Positions 26,906 through 42,712 are shown, numbered from the stretch's first letter. The stretch: DNA of 64,000 nt from Sodalis ligni (GCF_016865525.2 NZ_CP075169.1:4712337-4776336), one strand, 5' to 3'. The notes: generated by a model not told the origin, from the letters alone. Numbers and translations: made by a program.

Positions 26906-27748
26906 TTAGCGCGGTTTTATTCCGACAATCTGCTGTTGGGGTACCGAGGAATCCTTTCGCTTATGGGGCTCAAATTCAACCAGCAGCGGATTATGATCAG
27001 AAGCCTGCGTCACCAGCACCGATGCTTCGGTTACTTTTAGCTCCCGATAGAAGACAAAATCCAACGGCCGACCGAACGCGCGTCGCCGCTGGTCGTCTAG
27101 AAATCTCACCTCCTGGGAGCATCATGCGATCGGCAAAGCGATAAAACGCCAGAAAGCGCTGCCGGCCCCCCGCGTTAAAATCGCCCGCCATAATCACCGG
27201 TCCCTGGTGATTAAGTATCTGCTCGCCGATGGGTCCGAGCTGTTTACTGTAAACATCCACCCCAGACTGAAATTCACCGCATGGATATTCACCACCATCA
27301 TCAACTGCCCATCGAACAAGGGGTAGACCGTCACCAGGGCGGATTTCGCCAAACGCAGCAGCGGTTCGCGCTCACGCAATGGGCAACAATACACCGGATG
27401 GGCTGCCGACAGCGTCATTACGCCCGATGGATGCTGCGGAAACACCAGCGCCGGCACCTGATCGGCAGCCATGTAGTTTGACGTGGCAAATCTGATGAGT
27501 TCCGGGGTGGTTTGCGCTTCTTGCAGCAACATCAGCTGGGCATCCTTGCCGAAACCCTTGAGCACTGAAAGCCAATCCGCACGCTGCTGCTTGAAGATAT
27601 TCCATACCATCACCCGTAACAGCTTGGAACCCGGCAGCGGTTCCCCCGGGGGAAGCGCTTGGCCAAGACGACTAAAGGCAAGTGGAGGGAAAATACGCTC
27701 AACTGGCTGGCCCGCAACATACCTGACTGAATATGTTTTTTTTGGCAC
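26906..27748 (-). pseudogene. yafD: YafD endonuclease/exonuclease/phosphatase-family protein, frameshifted twice
   Basis: Three adjoining frames together give a full YafD: 27748 to about 27270 ([18 protein letters not shown] ... VNFSLG), about 27262-27120 ([25 protein letters not shown]) and about 27115-26906 ([30 protein letters not shown]). The first break is a G run with four instead of the five G's needed near 27262; the second lies near 27112. The active-site blocks MLLQEAQ, GDFNA and SDHNPL are each intact but in different frames. E. coli YafD has about 266 residues; its role is not settled. Confidence 0.88.
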
Positions 27749-28361
27749 GGTTACCGCCTATCAACTGTTTCTTTCGCGCCTGTGAAGAATAATTGGGTCA
27801 TCTGCATAGCTGTTTTTTTACCCACAGACTATTATCCAGCTACTGAACTTTATAAGGCGTTTACCGGCTAATTTCAACGTTAACCTGAAAACTTAAGAAT
27901 AACTTTATAGAGTGTACCATAGAATGGGTTGCGGCGGGCCCGAAGCGTTAAATAGTTGTTGTATCATCGCCATAAGCCAGGTGATGCACACCTATAGCAA
28001 TTTTGTCCCTAACCGGTCATTGAGTGGGTCCCATCCCATTGGGCCGGCTATTTTCCCGCGATGACCGGTGGTGAATGAGACACATTTTCTTAAGAAAATA
28101 AGTCTCAGGTTTAACGGCTCTTCTTCCTGTTTTCCGCTTACTGGCTATACTTTGGTTCAGTATATTTTAAAAAATCCTACTTATATTGTCACTTAAACCA
28201 TAAGTAAATATATATTTTCCTATTTCGTTCTCACCCGAAAATTGTATTAAATGAATATTTATAACTTTCGTATAATCTATCATAGCGTGTTGAATAGCGA
28301 CTTTATGACAAAAGAAAACGTATCATCAGCCCATTAAACCGGCTGTTTCTGACCAAGGAAA
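27749..28361. other. AT-rich non-coding gap before the CarB-like gene
   Basis: No gene is supported. Composition turns clearly AT-rich from about 28080. It contains an inverted repeat ACCGGTCAT (28012-28020) / ATGACCGGT (28061-28069), and a possible -10 TATAAT at 28271-28276 about 90 bases before the CarB-like gene, without a convincing -35. In E. coli yafD is followed here by yafC and dkgB; neither is present. Confidence 0.6.
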
Positions 28362-28367
28362 ATGACT

Positions 28368-29078
28368 ATGATTCTAGAAGAAAATATAGGTTCAGTCCGT
28401 TTGATTACTTTAAATAATTTTTCTAAATATAATATTATCAATGAGGATCTCGAGATTGCCATTATCAAGGCGCTCATGGCCGCCGAGCATGACGAGGCTG
28501 TCAAATCATTGGTGGTATACGGTGGCGAAAACCGCTCTTTTTCAGCTGGGGGCAACTATAACGAGATTAAAAAACTAAGAGGAGAAGCCGCTGAACGCTG
28601 GGTTGACAGGCTGGTTGAGCTTTACCGCACGGTATTGGAGGTGAACAAGCCCACAGTGGCCGCAGTGGATGGCTATGCCATCGGTATAGGCTTCCAGTTC
28701 GCCATGATGTTTGACCGGCGTATCATGTCGGCAGACGCCTGTTTCGTCATGCCGGAACTTAAGCAAGGCATCTACTGTTCGTTAGGCGCGGCTATTTTGC
28801 ATTTCACACATGGCTACGCCACTATGCAAGAGATCATTTATCGCTGTGGCGAAATGAATGCGCGACGCTGTCTGGACTATCGCCTTATCAATCAAATCAC
28901 CGAGCGTGAATTGCTGGTGAGTGCCGCTATCGGCCATGCAAATTTATTAGCGGCATACCCAAGAGCTGTATTCAGCCATACCAAGCGCGCCATGAACAAA
29001 CCCTTTATCCAGACGCTTGAGCGATCGGGGCAGGAATCAAAATTATTGCAAAAAATTTTTCGCTTCCCATGCCAATAA
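28368..29078 (+). CDS. carB: Crotonase-family protein resembling carboxymethylproline synthase CarB
   Basis: A 236-residue enoyl-CoA hydratase/isomerase-fold protein. From memory it aligns along its length with CarB of Pectobacterium, which makes (2S,5S)-5-carboxymethylproline from malonyl-CoA and pyrroline-5-carboxylate, the first step of carbapenem synthesis. Supporting blocks are VVYGGENRSFSAGGNYNE with the oxyanion glycine, NKPTVAAVDGYAIGIGFQF and FVMPELKQGIYCS with the glutamate equivalent to CarB E131. The Met108 position of CarB is Ile here. The C terminus (FRFPCQ) is about 12 residues shorter than CarB. ATG 28362 is an alternative start. carA, carC, carD and carE are absent. A plain crotonase is the alternative. 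Confidence 0.75.
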   Translation: MILEENIGSVRLITLNNFSKYNIINEDLEIAIIKALMAAEHDEAVKSLVVYGGENRSFSAGGNYNEIKKLRGEAAERWVDRLVELYRTVLEVNKPTVAAVDGYAIGIGFQFAMMFDRRIMSADACFVMPELKQGIYCSLGAAILHFTHGYATMQEIIYRCGEMNARRCLDYRLINQITERELLVSAAIGHANLLAAYPRAVFSHTKRAMNKPFIQTLERSGQESKLLQKIFRFPCQ

Positions 29079-29660
29079 GCATGGCACACAGAAATCCAGC
29101 CTGAATTTAACGTAAATATTAAACTAAAGATCCATAGCCTTTGCTATGTATGGCAATGCGATCTCGCTTTATCAAACAAGACTATTGCTGTCTTGTATCG
29201 ATATCATCAGATTACCGATGAGATAGGCCCATCAAGAAAATCTACCCTATACCACAGCAACACTTTTTATGATAAAACTGAACCGCAGATCCCGATAAAC
29301 AAAGTCTCAGATCCTGTATAATATCGCCTACACATTATCTAAATTCATAACAAAACAGCGGTTTTATCTTCTACTCAAAGCGTTAAACAATTATTTATAT
29401 TATATGAAACCACTATCTTCTTTCTACAAATCTAAGCACTGATTATCACACTATAATTTGAAAATACACCATATCAATAATTATTATAGCGCACAGCCAG
29501 AATATTTTAATATTTTGTTGTGAGTCGGGTTAGTTTTATCTTGATAAACTTGAACCGAATGCCGGTCAGGTAAAATTATAGGTTTGCCGCGAAGGCCATT
29601 GATAGTAAAGGATAAACGCCTCACCCAAACCAATCGTCTTCACTTTTAACTGGATGGATA
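29079..29660. other. AT-rich non-coding gap in the car-like pocket
   Basis: About 580 bases of AT-rich sequence with no frame I can support. Short T/A tracts such as ttatttatattatatg are frequent. It may hold the promoter of the CarG-like gene or remains of deleted genes, but nothing in it is recognisable. Confidence 0.55.
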
Positions 29661-29777
29661 ATGCTGAAAGGATATATACAGGCACTATTAATTTATACAA
29701 TTTTCATTGCAGTCAGGGTTGATTATTTATTATCCGCGTCTCTAATCGGTAATTATTTAGTAGAGGAATGCCGATGA
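29661..29777 (+). CDS. Small hydrophobic ORF coupled to the CarG-like gene
   Basis: ATG 29661 opens a 38-codon frame, MLKGYIQALLIYTIFIAV then RVDYLLSASLIGNYLVEECR, ending at TGA 29775-29777. The first 20 residues could form one membrane segment. Its stop overlaps the start of the next gene (ATGA at 29774), the usual sign of translational coupling. I do not recognise it. It may be a real small protein, or the remaining end of a larger gene, since the frame stays open upstream to 29616. Confidence 0.4.
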   Translation: MLKGYIQALLIYTIFIAVRVDYLLSASLIGNYLVEECR

Positions 29778-30304
29778 AAAATAGCTTTCTGGCGGGATTA
29801 CTGCTTTTCCCCTTCCCTATTTACGCCGCTCCCTTGATCCCGGTGGACTTAACCCCGGGCGCCAATATCATTGACATCAATAACGATGGTTGTGATGATT
29901 ATATTATGCTGGGGCAATTCGACAATAATACCGCATATCCCAATCGCGGCATGAGTTTTTTTATCCGCAAGCCTGACGGAGGGTTTAGTATCGTCCCGGT
30001 GGCAAATAATGATTATTTTATCTGGTTTGACTACTGGTTATCCGCATCGGCCATCGCCATTGCCGATACGCGGCTTTATCGCGCCGGTTCACACTACTAT
30101 CTGGTGAGCGCCCATAAGACCGGCGACGACCTGTCGGATACGCAACCGGTTTCATTCAGTGTCTACCAGCTTAGCGAAACGCACAACGATCCCGGCATGC
30201 CGCTGTACAGCTGGCAGGTGATGAAAACATTTTCCAGCTCGCAGCCCTATTTATCCGTGGAACAGGCATTTTCGGAAATCGATCGAATCAGCCTACCCCC
30301 CTGA
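29774..30304 (+). CDS. Small exported protein resembling carbapenem-resistance protein CarG
   Basis: A 176-residue protein with a signal peptide (MKNSFLAGLLLFPFPIYAAP, cleavage probably after YAA). ATG 29774 is preferred over 29768 because AGAGGA sits six bases before it. The mature part starts LIPVDLTPGANIIDINNDGCDDYIML, a DxNxDG calcium-loop-like segment, then FDNNTAYPNRGMSFFI, IVPVANNDYFIWFDYWLSA and PGMPLYSWQVMKTF. This pattern recalls the periplasmic CarG/CpmG-type proteins that protect carbapenem producers. I cannot verify the match here. A CarB-like gene 700 bases upstream makes the reading stronger. It ends next to a group II intron relic. Confidence 0.55.
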   Translation: MKNSFLAGLLLFPFPIYAAPLIPVDLTPGANIIDINNDGCDDYIMLGQFDNNTAYPNRGMSFFIRKPDGGFSIVPVANNDYFIWFDYWLSASAIAIADTRLYRAGSHYYLVSAHKTGDDLSDTQPVSFSVYQLSETHNDPGMPLYSWQVMKTFSSSQPYLSVEQAFSEIDRISLPP

Positions 30305-30314
30305 GGCGCAATTT

Positions 30315-30440
30315 GATTATCCTGCAGGAGGCGGTCTTTTGATCGCTGTCCTCTCACAGCAATGTACGCACCGTTTAGCATCAGGGAGTGCGCCACAGTG
30401 AGACCGTGTCCATCAAGACGCTCTCGCCATGCTTGGCATA
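30315..30440 (-). mobile_element. Relic of a group IIC intron with internal deletion
   Basis: On the minus strand, 30440-30405 (GCATGGCGAGAGCGTCTTGA) aligns with the 5' end of the intact introns (GCATGGCGCGTAGCGCCTTGA), and 30376-30322 (AACGGTGCGTACATTGCTG, TGTGAGAGGACAGCG, CCGCCTCCTGC) with their domain V-VI. Only about 125 bases remain of some 1920. Intron copy 2 starts right at its 5' border, so the two stand in tandem. Confidence 0.7.
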
Positions 30441-30511
30441 ATTGAGTAGGAGGCGGTTTCACAACCGCCGTCCTCTCACACCACCGTACATACGGTTCCG
30501 TATACGGCGGT

Positions 30512-31907
30512 TCATTTACAACACTGGAACTGCCTGTGCAACTCCAGCAGTGATATCAGACCTGCGCGTTCGAAGACTTTCTTCGTCAACGTTTGATTCA
30601 TATGACTTGCCCCCGCGTTCCACCAGGGTCCGCGCTGGTTCGTCGCCGATATCCACGCCCTTTCTTCGCTCAGGCCGCCTCTCATCAGCATCCTTGCTCT
30701 TGCGTACGGCCTTTTCCAATGCCGCCACATCAGGCAACGCAGTTTACGGCGTATCCAGCTATCCAACTCTTCCAGTATCCCTTTGACTTCGGTCAGCCGG
30801 AAGTAACTTATCCATCCCCGCAGCACCGGCGCAAGACCGCTGATCACCGCTTTCAGCGCTTTTGAACAGTTTCCCGTCGTCAGGCTGCGGATTTTATCCT
30901 TCAGTCTGACCACGCTGCTCGCGGCTATTTTCAGTCTGGCCTGCCTGTGCCATGTCAGGCTATATCCCAGGAACTTGCGTTCCCAGGGCCTGGCCACCGC
31001 GCTTTTTCCTCGATTCACCGTCAACCGGAGATGCTTTTCCAGATACCGGCTTATCGAGTTCATCGCCTGTTCCCCCGCTCGTCGGCTGCTCACGTATATA
31101 TTACAGTCATCTGCATAACGGCAGAACCGGTGCCCCCTGCGCTCCAGTTCACGGTCCAGGTCGGTCAACAGCAGGTTGGAGAGCAACGGCGATAACGGGC
31201 TGCCTTGCGGCATCCCTTCCCGCCGTTTTATTACCGCCTTGCCGCTGACCATGTCCGCTTCCAAATAGCGCCTGATGAGCTTGAGCAATCTTACGTCCTT
31301 GATCTTACGGCTCAACCTCGACACCATGATGTCGTGATTTACCCGATCAAAGAACTTCTCCAGGTCCATATCCACCACCCAGCGCCGGCCGCCTTGCACG
31401 TAGGCTTGTGCTTGGCGCACCGCCTGCCAGGCATTGCGGCCCGGTCTGAAGCCGTAGCTGGATTCGGAGAACTCAGGTTCATAAATAGGGGGTAAGGTGT
31501 TGCTGAATAGCCTGCTGGATAAGCCGGTCCACCACCGTGGGAATACCCAGGACCCTGACTCCGCCGTTAAGCTTGGGCAGTTCGACCCGGCGTATCGCCT
31601 GCGGCAGGTAGCTTCCGTCCAGCAGGGCCGCTTTCACCGTCGGCCAGTGCCGTTTCAGCCAGTCTTTAAGTTCGCCGACGCCCAGGTTATCTACCCCTGC
31701 CGCGCCTTTGTTCTCCAGGACCCGCTGATAGGCCAGCATCAGGTTGCTACGTGTTATCACCGCTTCGATTGACAAGGGTTGTTCCGCTTTCGTTTGCCCA
31801 GATTTCGCCGTGCGTGTTTCAGCACCCATGGCAGGCTCCGGCGAATACTGTTCGCTCCTTCCTGTCCGGGCCGCAGTACTCTGCGCTTGTGCCTCATCAA
31901 TACCCAT
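30512..31907 (-). pseudogene. Group II intron reverse transcriptase/maturase, frameshifted (copy 2)
   Basis: The frame from MGIDEAQAQ at 31907 is intact through the place where copy 1 is broken (GAAGVDNLGVGELKDWL) but fails near 31483, where ataaatag has one A more than ataatag of copy 1. The rest runs to 30512 with YGFRPGRNAWQAV, the YADD catalytic motif and the maturase X domain. The two copies therefore carry different single-base lesions, and each holds the correct sequence for the other's break. Confidence 0.9.
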
Positions 31908-32011
31908 CGAGATAACCTGTCCTAATTGTCGCTACCGATGTAATTATGACCCACCTACCAATGTAAATCTGACCCACCTGGGGTAACAATGGCAGCTTTA
32001 AGAAGCTGCCC

Positions 32012-33818
<1,807 letters not shown>

Positions 33819-34189
33819 TTCGTGGGGGGGTGGGTAACTTTTACTTTGGCATGGTGGGTCACAATTCAATCGGTATTGACACCTAATCACGGTTGTACAT
33901 GTTCAGCCCTTCGCGATGCCGGTTTTGCACTGCTACTACGGCCTCGGCTGACTTCTGCACGTTCATCCCGTCGCCTCTCGGCGCGCGGTAGCACCAAGGC
34001 AAACGTGCAGATCTCCCGGGGTAATTCGCGCGACCTTCCTGCTTATACCTGTCGACTTTACGTTACAGCGTTCTGTGCAAGTATCGGGCTTTGACGATAT
34101 AGGCGTAAGCGTAAAGCCAGCGCCGTCTGTTATATGGGCCCCAGGATGGGTAGGTTAGAGCTCCGTCTCATTTAGAAAGAGCTCTATTC

Positions 34190-34624
34190 ATGGATAATCT
34201 CGCGAACTGGCGTAACGATCCCCGTAACGTCTATTCCAATGAATTTAAACTGCGCATGGTTGAATTGGCATCCCAGCCTGGTGCCAATGTTTCCCAAATC
34301 GCCCGCGAGAATAGCGTTGGCAGTAACCTTATCTTTAAATGGTTACGACTTTGGCAGCAGGAAGGTCGTATATCCCGGCGCCTGCCGGCCACGGTGACGT
34401 CGCCATCAAAACCGGCGTTATTGCCGGTTGAAGTGATACCCGAGTTGCCGACATCGGACACCGCTGTTGATAAAACCCGGCATTCCCGAGCAACATTACC
34501 CGCAGCAGTCAGCGCTCCATCCTGTTGTATCGAGTTCCGGTCCGGCAAAATGACGCTGGAAAATCTCTCCCCGGAACTGTTGACGGTTGTGCTTCGGGAA
34601 CTGACCGGGAGTGCCCGAGGATGA
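34190..34624 (+). CDS. tnpA: IS66 TnpA accessory protein
   Basis: A 144-residue HTH protein; YSNEFKLRMVELASQPGANVSQIARENSV is the IS3/IS66 orfA-type helix-turn-helix, and IFKWLRLWQQEGRI follows. The middle is a Pro/Thr-rich linker. TnpA is required with TnpB and TnpC for transposition of this family. Its stop overlaps the tnpB start (ATGA). Confidence 0.92.
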   Translation: MDNLANWRNDPRNVYSNEFKLRMVELASQPGANVSQIARENSVGSNLIFKWLRLWQQEGRISRRLPATVTSPSKPALLPVEVIPELPTSDTAVDKTRHSRATLPAAVSAPSCCIEFRSGKMTLENLSPELLTVVLRELTGSARG

Positions 34625-34971
34625 TCCCACTCCCCTCTGGAACCCAAATCTGGCTGGTTGCCGGCGTGACCGACATGCGAAAGTCCTTTAATGGTCTCGG
34701 TGAACAGATACAGCAGGCTCTCAATGAGAACCCTTTTTGCGGCCACCTGTTCATCTTCCGTGGCCGCCGTGGCGACATGGTGAAAATCCTTTGGGCGGAT
34801 GCGGACGGTCTGTGTCTGTTCATTAAACGTCTGGAGCAGGGTCAGTTCGTCTGGCCGACGGTTCGCGACGGCAAAATCACGCTCACCCGGTCTCAACTGG
34901 CTATGCTACTGGACAAGCTGGACTGGCGCCAGCCTAAAACGACACGCCTTAACTCACTGACAATGTTGTAA
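34621..34971 (+). CDS. tnpB: IS66 TnpB (Orf2) accessory protein
   Basis: A 116-residue protein starting MIPLPSGTQIWLVAGVTDMRKSFNGL, the conserved IS66 Orf2 opening, with FIFRGRRGDMVKILWADADGLCLF following. The ATG at 34621 is chosen because it overlaps the tnpA stop; the frame upstream lies within tnpA. Molecular function in the family is not well defined. Confidence 0.93.
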   Translation: MIPLPSGTQIWLVAGVTDMRKSFNGLGEQIQQALNENPFCGHLFIFRGRRGDMVKILWADADGLCLFIKRLEQGQFVWPTVRDGKITLTRSQLAMLLDKLDWRQPKTTRLNSLTML

Positions 34972-35001
34972 AAAAATCACTGCTGCATTATAAAGGGGGG
35001 C

Positions 35002-36596
35002 ATGAGTCAGGACTATCTCGCCCGTATCGCTGAACTGGAACGGCAGCTTCACCAAAAAGACCAGCAACTCAGTCTCGTTGAGGAGACTGAGGCCTTCCTG
35101 CGCCAGGCGCTGACGCGGGCGGAGGAAAAGGTAGAAGAGGAAGAACGTAAAAACGAACGCCTGCGCGCGCAGTTGGATAAGTTGCGTCGGATGCTGTTCG
35201 GTGCCTCCTCGGAAAAGCTGCTGCGTGAGGTTGACAACGCACAAACGGCACTCGAGCAGAGTGAACAGGACAGCGACCGGCGCACCGGCCGGGTGGATGA
35301 CCCGCAGGTTCCCCGCCAGTTGCGTCACTCCCGGCACCGTCGCCCGCTTCCTGAATCTCTTCCCCGTGAGATAAACCGTCTGGAGCCCACAGAAATCTGT
35401 TGCCCGGAATGTGGCGGTCGGCTGGACTACCTGGGTGAAACGAGCGCGGAGCAGCTTGAGCTGATACGCAGCGCCCTGAAAGTTATCCGTACCGTCCGGG
35501 TGAAAAAAGCCTGTGTGAAGTGCGACTGTATCGTTGAAGCTCCAGCGCCAACGCGCCCCATCGATCGGGGCATCGCCGGTGCCGGTCTGCTGGCCCGCGT
35601 GCTGACCTCGAAGTATGCCGAGCATGTGCCGCTGTATCGCCAGACGGAAATCCTGGCGCGTCACGGTGTGGACCTGAGCCGGGCGCTGCTCGCGAACTGG
35701 GTGGATGCGTGCTGCCGTCTGATGGCGCCGCTGGAAGAAGCCCTTTACCACTACGTCATGGCCACCGGCAAACTTCATACCGATGACACGCCGGTGCCGG
35801 TACTGGCGCCAGGCAAGAAAAAGACCAAAACCGGTCGTCTATGGACCTACGTCCGGGATGATCGTAATGCCGGTTCATCAGATCCGCCGGCGGTCTGGTT
35901 CGCCTACTCGCCGGACCGGCAGGAAAACATCCCAAGCATCATCTTCGTGACTTCTATGGCGTGCTGCAGGCGGATGCGTATACCGGCTATGACCCGTTGT
36001 TCAGCGATGAACGCGAAGGCGGCCCACTCAAGGAAGCGGCCTGCTGGGCTCATGCCCGGAGAAAAATCCACGACGTGTATATCCGAACGAAAAGTGCGGG
36101 CACGGCGGAGGAAGCGCTGGTGCGTATCCGTGAACTGTATATCATCGAAGCCGAAATCCGGGGACTTGCGGCAGAGGAGCGACTGAAGGCACGGCAGGCG
36201 CGCAGCAAGCCGTTGCTGGTCTCACTGCATGACTGGATACAAGAAAAGATGCTGACGCTGTCGAAAAAATCGCGGCTGGGCGAGGCCTTCGGTTACGCGT
36301 TGAATCAATGGGATGCCTTGTGTTATTACTGCGAAGACGGTCTGGTGGAAATAGACAACAATGCGGCAGAGCGCACCCTGAGAGCCGTCACCCTGGGCAG
36401 AAAGAACTACCTCTTCTTCGGTTCAGATCATGGTGGCGACAGGGGTGCGATGCTGTATAGCCTGATCGGCACGTGCAAACTCAACGGCATCGATCCTGAA
36501 GCGTATCTGCGTCATGTCCTCAGCGTTCTGGCAGACTGGCCGATAAACCGGGTGGCAGAACTCCTACCCTGGAATGTGGATCTTACTGCGGAATAA
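35002..36596 (+). pseudogene. tnpC: IS66 TnpC transposase, frameshifted
   Basis: The N-terminal part (35002 to about 35925) has a coiled-coil leader (ELERQLHQKDQQLSLVEE), the LRRMLFGASSEKL block, a CxxC pair (CCPECGG) and TDDTPVPVLAPGKKKTKTGRLWTY of the DDE domain. A G is missing near 35924 (ccggcaggaaaac, where gggaaaac would restore GKHPKHHLRDFYGVLQ). The second frame continues from about 35925 (QADAYTGYD at 35967) to 36596 with AACWAHARRKIHDVY, the catalytic-Glu region VEIDNNAAERTLRAVTLGRKNYLF and the normal end. The element cannot move on its own unless this is a read error. Confidence 0.9.
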
Positions 36597-36856
36597 CAGT
36601 CAATACGGCGCTGGATATACGCTTACATATAGGCCGCCTTACCCCGCTGTAACGCCTGAGCCGCTTCCCGTTCGTCAGGCCAGCATTTTGCCTTCAGCTT
36701 CCTTCAGATCCCGCCTCGCGGTGGGCACCCTTGCCGTTCGGCTAGCACTTCCCCTTGCCGGGTGTGCAGAGGACTTACACCTCCAAGTCGCCCCTTGACC
36801 ACCACGGTCAAGAGACAGCGCCCGTCAAGGCGCTACGCGCCATGCCCGGCGCACCC

Positions 36857-36886
36857 AAAAAAAACCCCGAACAGATGTTCGGGGCT
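36857..36886 (-). terminator. Terminator of tRNA-Asp (copy 2) and the rRNA operon
   Basis: On the minus strand CCCCGAACA-TCT-GTTCGGGG is followed by eight T's, and the intron begins two bases later. It differs in stem sequence from the copy 1 terminator, so the intron recognises structure plus T run, not one sequence. Confidence 0.9.
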
Positions 36887-36897
36887 TCTTATTGCAG

Positions 36898-36974
36898 TGG
36901 CGGTGCGGACGGGACTCGAACCCGCGACCCCCGGCGTGACAGGCCGGTATTCTAACCGACTGAACTACCGCACC
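36898..36974 (-). tRNA. tRNA-Asp (GTC), distal gene of the rRNA operon
   Basis: A 77-nt tRNA with the same sequence as the copy at 22317-22393. It lies 113 bases after the 5S gene on the same strand, like aspU behind E. coli rrnH, and is probably processed from the rRNA transcript. Confidence 0.96.
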
Positions 36975-37087
36975 ACGATTCGGTACTACACCCAAACTTA
37001 ACATTTGCGGGGTCAACGCATGTCATAAAACCGTTTGTGGTGCTTCACCAACGCCTCTCGTTACACTCGAGGTATCGGCCTTAATGG

Positions 37088-37207
37088 ATGCCTGGCAGTT
37101 CCCTACTCTCGCATGGGGAGACCCCACACTACCATCGGCGCTACGGCGTTTCACTGCTGAGTTCGGCATGGGGTCAGGTGGGACCACCGCGCTAGTGCCG
37201 CCAGGCA
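37088..37207 (-). rRNA. rrf: 5S ribosomal RNA
   Basis: A 120-nt gene; the minus strand starts TGCCTGGCGGCACTAGCGCG and ends AACTGCCAGGCAT, the terminal helix being complementary. It closely matches enterobacterial 5S. Confidence 0.97.
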
Positions 37208-37329
37208 AATTCGTTATCCAACCGTCATCTTTCAACGATGACCATTGGCCTTTATCCGGAACTTCGCTGAAAATTCTCTCATCGCCCTTGCGGACAACGC
37301 TCTCATCGCCCAAACACCTTAGGTGTTGT

Positions 37330-40227
<2,898 letters not shown>

Positions 40228-40516
40228 TCACAACCCTAAAGTGTTTGTTCTGTCCGACCGGCTGCACGACTACATGGCCGCGTTGCTTCGGTACTCGAAA
40301 TCCTCATGGACATACAGTCCACTCCGGTTTCTCCGTGCCGGGCGCCTTGCCCTGCAGTCGTTCGCTCAGTCTTGCTTCGGCGCGGCCTGTTACGAACATC
40401 GCCAGCGTTGGACAGAGGCTGTTATCGACATAACAGCATTCTAGGTTTGCTTGCTTTGAGAGACTCGCATACTGATTTTGCTCAGCATGTTTTTTCAAAT
40501 TTTCAGCTTGTTCCGG

Positions 40517-40530
40517 ATTGTTAAAGAGCA
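40517..40530 (-). promoter_or_regulatory. boxA antitermination site in the 16S-23S spacer
   Basis: Minus-strand TGCTCTTTAACAAT, followed by the CCGGAACAAGC spacer typical upstream of 23S genes. It loads Nus factors to prevent premature termination. Confidence 0.8.
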
Positions 40531-40638
40531 GTATTTCGCAGCATACTTAACACGCGTTCACCCGCAGGCGTCGCCATATCAGTGTGCTCTGAAATAATTA
40601 AAGAAAAACCAGACAATCTCTCATTTCGCGGCGCGAAA

Positions 40639-40711
40639 TGGTGGAGCTAAGGGATCGAACCGCTGACCCCTGCGTGCAAAGCAGGTGCTCTCCCAGCTGA
40701 GCTATAGCCCC
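40639..40711 (-). tRNA. tRNA-Ala (TGC), possibly defective: 3 nt short with T-stem deletion
   Basis: Acceptor GGGGCTA pairs with TAGCTCC, CCA is encoded, and the anticodon TGC is in CTTTGCACG. The gene is 73 nt instead of 76. Compared with the usual enterobacterial sequence, the T-stem 3' side lacks GC (GATCCCTTAGC instead of GATCCCGCTTAGC) and the variable region has one G fewer (CAGGGGTC). The T stem 5' strand AGCGG then has only part of its partner. Confidence 0.85.
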
Positions 40712-40899
40712 AAGTCGTTTCTCACCTTTTAGTAACGAATTGCTTTTTTCAACGCCGAAAGCCGCGCATCAATAATGAATACGAAGCCTTTTCTTTTGAG
40801 AGAATTCAACTCGATAGCCCATTCGTTTCCAGGCAAGGCGTGGGGTCACGAAGTTTATAATAATAAACGAGTGGCGCCGCAACGCAGCATGGGAAGGAA

Positions 40900-40976
<77 letters not shown>

Positions 40977-41050
40977 ATAGAAGGTTTTTCTTGCTCAATA
41001 CTGTTATCAGACAATCTGTGTGGACACGTCACTCGACGCGTATCTTTCGG

Positions 41051-42589
<1,539 letters not shown>

Positions 42590-42712
42590 AAAGCTTGATG
42601 CTCAAAGAATCTACTGTTTCATTCATTACTGAATTAACTGGTAAACACTCTAAGACTTGTATTGTTGTGTTTCGATACGGTCTTGTGAGTGCCCACACAG
42701 ATTGTCTGATAA

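Larger units (their letters stand above)
34105..36626 (+). mobile_element. IS66-family insertion sequence
   Basis: A 2522-bp element with terminal inverted repeats GTAAGCGTA..CCAGCGCCGT, matching at 20 of 22 positions. It is flanked by an 8-bp duplication ATATAGGC (34097-34104 and 36627-36634), the standard length for the family. It holds tnpA, tnpB and tnpC in the usual order, the last frameshifted. It sits in the 5' ribozyme part of intron copy 2. Confidence 0.95.
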
